Positions 42,938-50,744 of a stretch of 64,000 bases of DNA are shown in pieces. Numbering within the stretch: position 1 is the stretch's first letter; the number at the start of each line of letters is the position of its first letter. The stretch spans positions 1,550,001 through 1,614,000 of the forward strand of contig NZ_CP099993.1 in the NCBI RefSeq assembly GCF_024138125.1, written 5' to 3'. The notes beneath the pieces are model-generated. The model was not told the origin of the DNA and made no database searches. It was given only the letters and a program-made list of their open reading frames with translations. A program made the position numbers and the translations under genes. This DNA comes from Halorussus salilacus. GTDB taxonomy: Archaea; Halobacteriota; Halobacteria; Halobacteriales; Haladaptataceae.

Positions 42938-43405
42938 GTGGGCGCGTTCGCCGACGCCGTTCGCGACAGACTCCGGGACGCTCTCGCACAGCGACGGCCC
43001 TCGCTCGACTGGGAGACCGAGTACCGCGTCCGACGGACGCCCGTGGACGTGACGGGCCGAACCCGCGAGCGATTCGTCGCGGTCGAACTGGAGTGGCGGC
43101 GGGCCGACCCGGCGAACAACACCGCGAAGCTGTTCTACTACGCCGACGAGGGTGAGTTCGACGAGTACGAGGAGGTCGTCGTCTGCCAACTGTTCTCGGG
43201 CTACTACGACCTCGCCTCGGGGCAGGTGTCCTCGAAGCGCGAGGTCGCGGAGTTCGTGGGCGAGACCGCCGCCGAGTCGTGCGCGCGCGTCTCGTACCAC
43301 CCCCTCCGACTCCCGATAGACCCGCCCAAGCGCGGCGGCGAGCGCCCCGAGGACTGGCGGGCGCGGGCCGACGAGGCGGCCGCGGAAATCGCGGCGCGTC
43401 TCTGA
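42938..43405 (+). CDS. conserved hypothetical protein, possibly PD-(D/E)xK-like (155 aa)
   Basis: A 155-residue protein. The middle reads PVDVTGRTRERFVAVELEWR, followed by RADPANNTAKLFYYADE. An Asp, then a beta strand with ExE and a polar NN-xxK helix, is the pattern of some restriction-endonuclease-like folds, yet the catalytic Lys is not where expected, so this is only a suggestion. No transmembrane or signal segments. The GTG start lies 26 bp after leuS, and the two are probably cotranscribed. It ends 5 bp before the stop of a convergent membrane-protein gene. Confidence 0.65.
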   Translation: MGAFADAVRDRLRDALAQRRPSLDWETEYRVRRTPVDVTGRTRERFVAVELEWRRADPANNTAKLFYYADEGEFDEYEEVVVCQLFSGYYDLASGQVSSKREVAEFVGETAAESCARVSYHPLRLPIDPPKRGGERPEDWRARADEAAAEIAARL

Positions 43406-43410
43406 GCGCG

Positions 43411-43887
43411 TCACTCCCCTCGGTCGGGACGCTCGCGGCGACCGAGGACGGGCCGCACCCCGAGTCCGTACACGAGGCCGTACGACAGGGCGAGCGCCAG
43501 CGCGTACGCGACGCCGAACTCGAACAGCGGAAGCGGCGTCGTCGCCGGACCCAGTCGCTCGCGGAGGACCGACGCTCCGAACGGGAACGCGAAGCCCAGC
43601 ACCAGCAGGACGACGGTCACCTCGACCCGGCGCGCGTGGGCGCGGGCGGCCGCCGACGCCGACCGCGAGGGAAGCGCGACCCAGAGGTACCCCGCGACGA
43701 ACGCCGCGACGAGGACGACCGGGAACGCCCGCGACGCGTCGAGCGAGACCAGCGTCCGGTTGGCGTAGAGGTACCACACGACGGCCAGGAATCCGATCAG
43801 GAACGCGTACCCGGCGGTTATCGACCACTGGAGGCCGCCGAGGAGTTTCTCGCGGAGCGTCGGGTCGTAGCCGCCCGGGTCGGCCAT
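43411..43887 (-). CDS. four-helix membrane protein (158 aa)
   Basis: A 158-residue integral membrane protein with four hydrophobic helices, near residues 20-44, 56-72, 90-108 and 122-145. It begins with the soluble stretch ADPGGYDPTLREKLLGGLQW and ends in a basic tail. I recognise no transporter motif. The ATG at 43887 fits the short N-terminus. It is downstream of a long hairpin and the peroxiredoxin gene on the same strand, and convergent with the gene after leuS. Confidence 0.7.
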   Translation of the reverse strand: MADPGGYDPTLREKLLGGLQWSITAGYAFLIGFLAVVWYLYANRTLVSLDASRAFPVVLVAAFVAGYLWVALPSRSASAAARAHARRVEVTVVLLVLGFAFPFGASVLRERLGPATTPLPLFEFGVAYALALALSYGLVYGLGVRPVLGRRERPDRGE

Positions 43888-43918
43888 ACCCGACCCTCGA
43901 CCCCCCGGAGAAAAACCC

Positions 43919-43968
43919 TATCGGCGTTCGGTTCGCGCGGCGAACGCCGCGCGAATCGAACGCCGATA
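43919..43968. repeat. 23-bp inverted repeat with 4-base loop
   Basis: Arms 43919-43941 and 43946-43968 (TATCGGCGTTCG at the outer end) are reverse complements with one G/A mismatch and a GAAC loop. It sits between the peroxiredoxin gene end and the next gene start on the minus strand. Confidence 0.88.
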
Positions 43969-43998
43969 TCGGTTCAGTCGAGCGCGAGGAATCCGGGG

Positions 43999-44451
43999 TC
44001 AGTCGAGCGCGACGAGACCGTCGTCGAGCATGTCGCCCAGCACGTCGCGGGCGTGGCCGTCGGGGTCGACGCCGTCGTAGACCGCCCGCACCTCGCCGTC
44101 GGCGAGGACGAAGGTCGTGCGCGCGGCCGCGCCCCGGGCGGTGTCCACGCCGAAGGCGTCGGCTATCTCGGCGTCGGGGTCGGCGAGCAGGTCGAAATCG
44201 AGGTCGTACTTCTCCGCGAACGCCTCGTGGCTCGCCACGTCGTCGGTCGAGACGCCGTAGACCGCGACGTCGGCGTCGCGGTACGACTCGATTTCGGCGT
44301 CGAACTGCTCGGCCTCGACCGTGCATCCGGGCGTGTCGTCGCGCGGATAGAAGTAGACGACCGTCGGTTCCGCGAAGTCGAGCGCGACGGTCTCGTCGCG
44401 CTGGTTTCGTGCCTCGACCGTCGGTGCGTCGTCGCCGGTTTCGAGCGTCAT
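43999..44451 (-). CDS. bcp: peroxiredoxin, Bcp/PrxQ type
   Basis: A 150-residue cytosolic thiol peroxidase that reduces hydrogen peroxide and organic peroxides with thioredoxin-like donors. The active site is YFYPRDDTPGCTVEAEQF with the peroxidatic Cys preceded by Thr-Pro-Gly. The second Cys five residues on, found in many PrxQ enzymes, is absent, so this is probably a 1-Cys or atypical form. The ATG at 44451 is preferred over an upstream frame rich in Arg. It follows the Hsp20 gene in the same direction, 37 bp away. Confidence 0.92.
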   Translation of the reverse strand: MTLETGDDAPTVEARNQRDETVALDFAEPTVVYFYPRDDTPGCTVEAEQFDAEIESYRDADVAVYGVSTDDVASHEAFAEKYDLDFDLLADPDAEIADAFGVDTARGAAARTTFVLADGEVRAVYDGVDPDGHARDVLGDMLDDGLVALD

Positions 44452-44488
44452 ACCCGGGCCTTTTCGACGCGCGTCCAAGGCGTTTGCG

Positions 44489-44947
44489 TTACGAGATGTC
44501 GATGTGGTGGGAGTCGTCGCCCTCCACCATCTTCGGGAGCGTCACGGTCAGCACGCCGTTTCGGTACTCCGCGGAGACGTTGCCCTCGTCGACCCCCTCG
44601 GGAAGGGTCACCGAACGACTGACCGACTGGTGGCGGCGTTCTCGGCGGATGTACCGGCCCTCGTCGCCCTCGTCGCCCTCGTCACCCTCCTCGGTGGCCT
44701 CCTCGCGGTCGGCTTCGATGCGGAGCACGTCGTCGCGGATGGAGACGTCCATGTCGTCGGTGTCGAAGCCGGGGAGGTCGGCGGTGACCACGTACTCGTC
44801 GCCGCGGTCGGCCACGTCGACGGACATGCCGCTTCCCACCCGGAGGCCTTTCTGCCAGTCGCCCCCACCCATCGACTCCTCGAACTGTCTGCTCATTCGG
44901 TCTATCATCTCTTCGAGTTCCTCGAACGGATTTCGTCGTCGTGCCAT
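44489..44947 (-). CDS. hsp20: Hsp20/alpha-crystallin small heat-shock protein
   Basis: A 152-residue small heat-shock protein that holds unfolded proteins. The N-terminus is NPFEELEEMIDRMSRQFEES. The alpha-crystallin domain has ADLPGFDTDDMDVSIRDD, then RSVTLPEGVDEGNVSAEYRN and GVLTVTLPK. An acidic EGDEGDEGDEG stretch lies in the beta5-6 loop, encoded by a short nucleotide repeat. On the minus strand a TATA-like TTTTTAAG tract is about 50 bp upstream, and a small GGGCG/CGCCC hairpin lies in the leader. Confidence 0.93.
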   Translation of the reverse strand: MARRRNPFEELEEMIDRMSRQFEESMGGGDWQKGLRVGSGMSVDVADRGDEYVVTADLPGFDTDDMDVSIRDDVLRIEADREEATEEGDEGDEGDEGRYIRRERRHQSVSRSVTLPEGVDEGNVSAEYRNGVLTVTLPKMVEGDDSHHIDIS

Positions 44948-45014
44948 AGTTCCCCCACGGGCGTTCTCGCCCCGAGAGGGTTCGACGCGTTCGACCTTAA
45001 AAATTCAGTCCGGT

Positions 45015-45821
45015 TCAGTAGAGTACGTGCTCGGTGTCGTACGACCCCAGCCGCCGGACCCAGCCGTTCTCGGCGAGGTCCTCGACCTCGGCGATGGCCT
45101 CCTGCGTTCGGTCCTCGTAGAGGCCCGCCGCGATATCGACGTGGAAGACGTAGTCGCCGAGTCGCTCGCCGCTCGGTCGCGACTCGACACGGGTGAGGTT
45201 GATGTCGCGGTCGGCGAACGGTTCGAGGAGTTCGAGCAGGAGTCCGGGGTAGTTGGCGTTGGGGTAGACCACCAGCGAGGACTTCCCGCCCGCGTCCGAG
45301 CGCTGGTCGGCGGGCGCGATGACGAAAAAGCGCGTCGCGTTCGAGGTGCGGTCCTGGATGCCCTCGGCGACGACCTGCAGGTCGTCGCCCGCGTTGTCCG
45401 GGTGGCCGATGCCCGCCACGTCGGGGTTCTCGCGGGCGTACTCGACGCCGCGGGCGGTGCTGGCGACCGCTTCGAGGTCGGCGTCGGGGTACTCGGATTC
45501 GAGGTACGACCGGCACTGCGCGAGCGCCTGCGAGTGGCTGGCGACCACCGAGAACTCCTCGCCCCGCGCGAGCAGGGCGTGGCGGATGGGCGTGACTATC
45601 TCCCTGACGGTGGCGACCTCGCGGTCGGTCAGCGCGTCGAGCGTCTCGGTGACGCTGCCCTCGATGCTGTTCTCGATGGGGACGACCCCGCGGTCGAACT
45701 CGCCGTCGGCCACCGCCTCCACGATGGCGGTGACCGACTCGCGGAACGCCACGTCGTCGGCCACCGCGCCCGCTGCCCGGTGGGAGTAGGTGCCCGCCGG
45801 ACCGAGCGTGACTGCCTTCAT
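45015..45821 (-). CDS. pheA: prephenate dehydratase
   Basis: A 268-residue monofunctional prephenate dehydratase, which converts prephenate to phenylpyruvate in phenylalanine synthesis. It opens MKAVTLGPAGTYSHRAA, and has VVPIENSIEGSVTETLD and the catalytic block SNATRFFVIA (Thr-Arg-Phe). The C-terminal ACT domain shows NLTRVESRPSGERLGDYVFH, the ESRP motif that binds phenylalanine for feedback inhibition. There is no chorismate mutase domain, as usual in archaea. The gene is on the same strand as hsp20, 67 bp upstream of it. Confidence 0.95.
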   Translation of the reverse strand: MKAVTLGPAGTYSHRAAGAVADDVAFRESVTAIVEAVADGEFDRGVVPIENSIEGSVTETLDALTDREVATVREIVTPIRHALLARGEEFSVVASHSQALAQCRSYLESEYPDADLEAVASTARGVEYARENPDVAGIGHPDNAGDDLQVVAEGIQDRTSNATRFFVIAPADQRSDAGGKSSLVVYPNANYPGLLLELLEPFADRDINLTRVESRPSGERLGDYVFHVDIAAGLYEDRTQEAIAEVEDLAENGWVRRLGSYDTEHVLY

Positions 45822-45946
45822 GTGTCGGGTGGTTTCGGCGTGGCGGATAAAAGGCCGTCGGGTGTGACAGAATTCGTCGGGGGAATCACTTGCTTGCGCT
45901 TCGACTCCGGTCGTGCTGGCGCAAGGCCGCGGTCACGCGCGACTTC

Positions 45947-46339
45947 TCATGATAGAAGTTCGTCCGGTGAGCGTGCCCCGTTTTCCAGCAGTTCGGAATC
46001 GAACGTCACTAGCGGCGCGTCTTCGCCCTCGGCCATGGCGAGAATCACGCAGTCCATCGGATAGAGGAGTGTCTCTTCTTGAAGATTGTATGCATCGATT
46101 ACGTCACCCAGTTCCGGGGCGTAAACGTCCACCGACTCGAAGATGTCATCGAGAATACCCTCTACACGACTCTGTTCGACTCGCTTCTTCTTTGCTAACA
46201 CCGTGCGGAACTCCATGACGTTGAAAATCGTCGTACAGTACTCGTACTCCTGATTCAGGAACTCAGTGGCTAAATCTCCGCGTCCCGGCTCGTCCACCGA
46301 CGAAGCGATAAAGACGTTCGTGTCGACGAAGACCTTCAG
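45947..46339 (-). CDS. vapC: VapC-like PIN-domain toxin, probable CTG start
   Basis: A 130-residue PIN-domain ribonuclease. It reads LKVFVDTNVFIASSVDEPGR, so Asp6 is the first metal ligand, followed by Glu43, Asp96 and Asp114. Such toxins cleave tRNA or other RNA and are held inactive by a VapB partner. To keep Asp6, translation must start at CTG 46339-46337, whose TG overlaps the stop TGA of the gene before it; the next possible start (GTG at 46297) would cut off the first catalytic Asp. The overlap favours coupled translation with the antitoxin candidate. GC is lower than in core genes. Confidence 0.82.
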   Translation of the reverse strand: MKVFVDTNVFIASSVDEPGRGDLATEFLNQEYEYCTTIFNVMEFRTVLAKKKRVEQSRVEGILDDIFESVDVYAPELGDVIDAYNLQEETLLYPMDCVILAMAEGEDAPLVTFDSELLENGARSPDELLS

Positions 46340-46524
46340 TCGCGTTCGCGTATGTCACGAACCGCCTCAACAGAGTCGACAGAAACGTCTTCGAGTCTGC
46401 CCTGAAGTCGGTCTCCGAGCCGGGAACGTGAGCCGTTATCCGACAACGAGACGGAGTTCTCGTCCGAGGACTCGCTCTCCGACGGTCGAACGAAATTGGC
46501 GACCTTGCGGATGGAGGTTCCCAT
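46336..46524 (-). CDS. antitoxin-like small protein (62 aa)
   Basis: A 62-residue protein (start ATG at 46524) beginning GTSIRKVANFVRPSESESSD and ending in an acidic helix (VSVDSVEAVRDIRERD). Position directly before, and overlapping with, the PIN toxin makes it the likely VapB-type antitoxin. No clear AbrB or RHH motif is seen, so it may be one of the haloarchaeal antitoxin families without a known fold. A TTTAAA element stands 16-21 bp upstream of the ATG, suggesting a leaderless transcript. Confidence 0.65.
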   Translation of the reverse strand: MGTSIRKVANFVRPSESESSDENSVSLSDNGSRSRLGDRLQGRLEDVSVDSVEAVRDIRERD

Positions 46525-46665
46525 ACTACCTAACGCTTTAAAGTCGAAGACGATAACCGTTGCCCCGTAACTATCGACCGTGGTACTCGCTCGGTCACAG
46601 CGGGACATCAGCCGACCTTGATAGCAGAGAAGACGAGGATACGAGTCAGTTCGAGCGACAGGCGC

Positions 46666-48090
46666 TTACCGATTCAGCGTGTGAATCGCGTGACCCAGCG
46701 CGTTCTCGGCGGCCTCCATCACGGCCTCCGAGAGCGTCGGGTGGGTGTGGATGGTCGAGGCGAGGTCCTCCAGCGTCGCGCCCATCTCGATGGCGAACCC
46801 GAGTTCCGCGATGAGCTCCGAGGCCTCCGGGCCGACGATCTGCGCGCCGAGCAGGAAGCCGCTGGGTTCGTCGGCCACGATGCGGACGAAGCCGTCTGCG
46901 TGGCCCGTCGTCAGGGCCCGGCCCGAGGCGTTGAACGGGAACTTCCCGACCGCGGGTTCGAAGCCCTCGTCCTCGGCCTCCTCCTCGGTCATCCCCACGG
47001 TGCCGATTTCGGGGTCAGTGAAGACCGCGGCAGGGACCGCCTGATAGTCGAGCGCGGAGGGCTCGCCCGCGATGACCTCCGCGGCGACCTGCCCCTCCTT
47101 GCTCGCCTTGTGGGCGAGCATGGGTTCGCCCGCCACGTCGCCGATGGCGTAGATGTGCTCGACGTTCGTCCGCGCGCGGTCGTCGGTCGGGATGAAGCCG
47201 TTATCGTCGGTCTCGATTCCCGCGTTGTCGAGTTCGAGGGTGTCGGTGACCGGCGAGCGACCCACCGCGACCAGCACCTTCTCCGCGCCGAACTCCGAGA
47301 CCTCGCCGTCCTCGTCCTCGGTCCGGACGGTGATGCCGTCGCCCGACTCCTCCCACTCGCTTGCGGCCTCGCCGAAGTGGAACTCGATGCCCAGTTCCTC
47401 GGCGCGCTTCTTGACGGGGCGGGCGAGGTCGTCCTCGTAGCCCGGCAGGACCGAGTCGAGCATCTCCACGACCGTCACGTCGGTGCCGAGCTTGGCGAAC
47501 ACGCCCGCGAGTTCCATCCCGATGTAGCCTGCGCCCACGATGACGAGACTCTCGGGCACCTCCTCCAGCGCCAAGGCCTGCCGGGAGTCGAGGACCGGGT
47601 CGTCGTCGAACGAGAAGCCCGGAATCTCGATGGGGCGGCTTCCGGTCGAGACGATGGCGTGCTCGAACTCGACGGTCTCGGCACCCTGACCCTCGCCGCC
47701 GTGGACGACCCTAGCGGAGTTCTCGTCGGCGAACTCCGCGCGGCCGTCCATGAGTTCGACGCCGTTTGCCTTGCAGAGTTTCTCGACGCCGCCCGTCAGC
47801 TGGTCGACCACGCCGTCCTTCCAGCCGACCATCTCGGGCATCTCGACCTCGGGGTCGGCGTAGATGCCCATCTCCTCGGCGTCGCCCGCCTCGTGGGCGA
47901 GGTCCGACGCCGTTATCATCGCCTTCGAGGGGATACAGCCGTAGTTGAGGCAGGTCCCGCCGTAGGCGTCCTTCTCGACCAGAGTCACGTCGAGGTCTAG
48001 CTGTCCCGCGCGGATGGCGGCGACGTAGCCGCCCGGTCCCGCGCCGATTACCAACACGTCCGTTCCGGTCGAGATGTCTCCGACGACCAT
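46666..48090 (-). CDS. lpdA: dihydrolipoamide dehydrogenase (E3)
   Basis: A 474-residue FAD flavoprotein that reoxidises dihydrolipoamide in 2-oxoacid dehydrogenase complexes with NAD. FAD binding is at VIGAGPGGYVAAIRAGQL; the redox disulfide is in YGGTCLNYGCIPSKAM; NAD binding is at VIVGAGYIGMELAGVF; and HTHPTLSEAVMEAAENAL holds the catalytic His-Glu pair of the partner subunit. The ATG (48090) gives a normal N-terminus. It reads in the same direction as the E1 and E2 genes, but is separated from E2 by about 6 kb. Confidence 0.95.
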   Translation of the reverse strand: MVVGDISTGTDVLVIGAGPGGYVAAIRAGQLDLDVTLVEKDAYGGTCLNYGCIPSKAMITASDLAHEAGDAEEMGIYADPEVEMPEMVGWKDGVVDQLTGGVEKLCKANGVELMDGRAEFADENSARVVHGGEGQGAETVEFEHAIVSTGSRPIEIPGFSFDDDPVLDSRQALALEEVPESLVIVGAGYIGMELAGVFAKLGTDVTVVEMLDSVLPGYEDDLARPVKKRAEELGIEFHFGEAASEWEESGDGITVRTEDEDGEVSEFGAEKVLVAVGRSPVTDTLELDNAGIETDDNGFIPTDDRARTNVEHIYAIGDVAGEPMLAHKASKEGQVAAEVIAGEPSALDYQAVPAAVFTDPEIGTVGMTEEEAEDEGFEPAVGKFPFNASGRALTTGHADGFVRIVADEPSGFLLGAQIVGPEASELIAELGFAIEMGATLEDLASTIHTHPTLSEAVMEAAENALGHAIHTLNR

Positions 48091-48348
48091 ATGTTTAGCC
48101 GGTCGGGCTTGTGGGTGAAAAATGAGGTGGATTTTGCCATGGGAATGGAATGGTAACAGTTCACTCGGAGTGTCGGAAAGCGTCTCGGTGATAGATTCGA
48201 CTAGGTGAACAAACAGTAATCAATCGGCAAGGGTGCGCAGGCACACACAAAGGATGCGTCCGAAGCGCGTGGGCGATGAACAACGCAGACCGAAACAGAG
48301 TGCAGACAGTTCAACGAACTTTTATTTCCTGAATATGTATTCCTGAAT

Positions 48349-49260
48349 ATGGCCGCCATCGAAACTTGTTCGCTGACGAAGCGGTACGGCTCCCTCCACG
48401 CCGTCCGTGACGTTGACCTCCAAGTCGAACGAGGTGAGGTTTTCGGGTTTCTCGGGCCAAACGGCGCTGGGAAATCCACGACTATTAACGTACTTCTTGA
48501 TTTTGTTCGACCAACGTCCGGCACCGTGTCTGTCCTCGGGTACGACCCGCAAGTGGAATCTCGGGCAGTCCGTGAACGAGTCGGTGTCCTTCCGGAGGCG
48601 TCGGGTTACTACGACCGAAACACGGCCCGTGAACACGTGGAGTTTGCCATCGAGATGAAACGTTCCACTGACAACGTAGATGCAATCTTAGAGCGTGTGG
48701 GTATCACAAAGCACGCAGATCGGCCCGTCGGAGAGTTCTCGAAAGGAATGCGCCAGCGGTTGGGCCTCGGGATAGCACTAGTCGGACAACCTGATTTGAT
48801 TATCCTCGACGAACCGCTAGGGGGACTCGACCCGGCGGGAGCGAGGCTGCTTCGCGAAATCGTCCTCACGGAGCGTGACCGCGGTACGACTGTATTCTTC
48901 TCGAGTCACATTATGGACCAAGTCGAGATGCTTTGTGACCGGGTCGGAATTATGAACGACGGCCAACTCGTCGTCGTAGACACCGTCGATCAGTTACGTT
49001 CGGTCGCGGAACGGCCCGACGAGCTCGTCGTTTCTGTTGACTCTGTCCCTGAACATCACGGTATCGGTTCGTTGGACGGCGTATCTAACGTGGTAGTTCA
49101 GAACGAAACGCTTCGAGTATCTTGCGCTGATCCGACAGTCAAGAGAGACGTCATCCGTCGCCTTGAACAGGCAGGGGCGACCGTCGTCGATATCGATAAC
49201 GAACGGCCATCGCTAGAGCAGATGTTTCGAGAAATCACCGAAGCGAAGGTGATCACATGA
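48349..49260 (+). CDS. ABC transporter ATP-binding protein
   Basis: A 303-residue ATPase of the ABC-2/drug or peptide exporter type. Walker A GPNGAGKST is at residues 36-44, the signature is FSKGMRQRLGLG, and Walker B is LIILDEPLGGLDP. The C-terminal 80 residues are the regulatory extension common in ABC-2 exporters. Its stop overlaps the permease start (ATGA). AT content is higher than in the flanking core genes. The promoter region has two copies of TTCCTGAATATG just before the start; the second supplies the ATG used. Confidence 0.93.
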   Translation: MAAIETCSLTKRYGSLHAVRDVDLQVERGEVFGFLGPNGAGKSTTINVLLDFVRPTSGTVSVLGYDPQVESRAVRERVGVLPEASGYYDRNTAREHVEFAIEMKRSTDNVDAILERVGITKHADRPVGEFSKGMRQRLGLGIALVGQPDLIILDEPLGGLDPAGARLLREIVLTERDRGTTVFFSSHIMDQVEMLCDRVGIMNDGQLVVVDTVDQLRSVAERPDELVVSVDSVPEHHGIGSLDGVSNVVVQNETLRVSCADPTVKRDVIRRLEQAGATVVDIDNERPSLEQMFREITEAKVIT

Positions 49261-50102
49261 ACTCACGCACGCTGACAATTGCTCGAGAAGATTTTAGGCG
49301 AGCACTCCGTAGCCGATTGCTATGGGGTACGTTCACTCTGATATCTCTCCTGATGATTCCAACGTTCTGGCAGAGTCTACGCGGGGGCACGTTTACCGTC
49401 CGAGAGAAAATCACCTACATCCCATACGATTTTCGAATGTACGTCGTGATTCTGGTGGCCGTAGTCACATACAACGCCATCGTCAGCGAGCGTGAGAAGG
49501 GGACTATACGGTTGCTCATCGGTCTTCCAGGAACGCGCCGCGACGTCATACTTGGAAAGCTGATATCTAGGGTGTCGCTAGTGCTCATCACTCTCGTTCC
49601 GATTCTATTTATCTTGGACGTGATTCTTGCAGTGAAGTACGGGACACTTTATTTGGACACGTATTTGCCCATTGCCTTCTGGATTATCGCGTATGGAGTG
49701 TTATGGTCGGGTTTCACTGTCGGCCTCTCCGCGATGTTCTCCTCACGATATCGCACGCTTGCGGCACTCACCTGTACGTATCTCTTCTTCAGTTCGATGG
49801 TAGACATTTGGAGTACGCTCGTCCTCCCCGTCTTCTCGTTCTTGTTCACCGGAACGTTTTCGACGAGGTGGTACTCGTCGCTCGGGACGGGAACCGAACC
49901 TCTGTGGGTCGGCTTTACAGGACGGTTAAATCCTATCTCGGCTTTCTTAGCCGGAAGCGAGTGGATTGTCTCGCTCACGACTTCCACGATCTCGACTACA
50001 CACCTTCTACCGAATCTGTTTGGTATCATGGTTCTGGCTTTCTTTGGAGGTGGTCCGCTTATCGTCGGCTACTGGCGGTTCTGTCAGGTCGATTTGACCT
50101 GA
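49257..50102 (+). CDS. ABC-2 type transporter permease
   Basis: A 281-residue membrane subunit with six hydrophobic helices, of the ABC-2 type (NosY-like). EREKGTIRLLIGLPGTRRDV is the conserved cytoplasmic loop that contacts the ATPase. It starts 4 bp before the end of the ATPase gene and works with it as an efflux pump or membrane-remodelling transporter. The substrate is not readable; the following Tat-protein gene may be linked. It is AT-rich, like its partner. Confidence 0.9.
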   Translation: MNSRTLTIAREDFRRALRSRLLWGTFTLISLLMIPTFWQSLRGGTFTVREKITYIPYDFRMYVVILVAVVTYNAIVSEREKGTIRLLIGLPGTRRDVILGKLISRVSLVLITLVPILFILDVILAVKYGTLYLDTYLPIAFWIIAYGVLWSGFTVGLSAMFSSRYRTLAALTCTYLFFSSMVDIWSTLVLPVFSFLFTGTFSTRWYSSLGTGTEPLWVGFTGRLNPISAFLAGSEWIVSLTTSTISTTHLLPNLFGIMVLAFFGGGPLIVGYWRFCQVDLT

Positions 50103-50247
50103 CACTGAACATCTAATCTGTCCCCGCCTGATTACTGAACTCGATCTGCGCTCGGAGCTACTCGACATTGTGTCTGTAATTTAGAATTATTATATTAATG
50201 TTAGATAGATAAAGTTTAAGTATATATGACTTGTATTATTGGATGCA

Positions 50248-50649
50248 ATGTCGCAAGACATTCGCAGTTCGACTCGGCGTACCGTCCTGAAAAAAGCAGG
50301 TGTGACGGTCGCTCTCTTCACTGGAGCGACTAGCTCTGTAACCGCTCAGGCGGAGACTCAAGACTCCAAAGAGCACTACCTCCGATTCGAAATCGACAAC
50401 GGTGATGGCACTGGAGAATACTCTGGCGAATTGCCTGATCCGAACCCCGACACCGAAAACCTCGAGAGCGGTGAAGATGAAGTCACGACGTACGACGACC
50501 ATTCCCATTACTCGGGCGAGGTCGACGGTTCTTGGCAACCCCGATATGACGAGTACCGGTTTGACGGGAGTCTGGACAGTCCTGACTTCTCGTGGGACGC
50601 CGACTCAAACGTCCGCGTGATTCTCGACGGCACTGTGGTCCAAGGATAG
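50248..50649 (+). CDS. Tat-exported protein of unknown function (133 aa)
   Basis: A 133-residue protein with a twin-arginine signal (SSTRRTVLKKAGVTVALFTG, cleavage probably after SVTAQA). The mature part is acidic, rich in Asp, Glu, Ser and Tyr (YLRFEIDNGDGTGEYSG, then HSHYSGEVDGSWQPRYDEY), and has no Cys. I recognise no family. It has its own AT-rich promoter region (50130-50230) and follows the ABC pair in the same direction. It may be a substrate or accessory of that transporter, but only position supports this. Confidence 0.72.
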   Translation: MSQDIRSSTRRTVLKKAGVTVALFTGATSSVTAQAETQDSKEHYLRFEIDNGDGTGEYSGELPDPNPDTENLESGEDEVTTYDDHSHYSGEVDGSWQPRYDEYRFDGSLDSPDFSWDADSNVRVILDGTVVQG

Positions 50650-50744
50650 CCAGACGAGATCGGTAAATCGAGCGAACCACTGTCCGTTTTCTCAATATTT
50701 TCGGTCGGTAGTGTGTAGCCGCTATATCTTTTAATCCTCAGAAC

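Noticed and set aside
48122-48348. Two frames of about 30 codons upstream of the ABC genes, considered as export-peptide genes
   Set aside because: No Shine-Dalgarno, no leader/core layout, and no conserved pattern like that of the peptide at 27997-28086.
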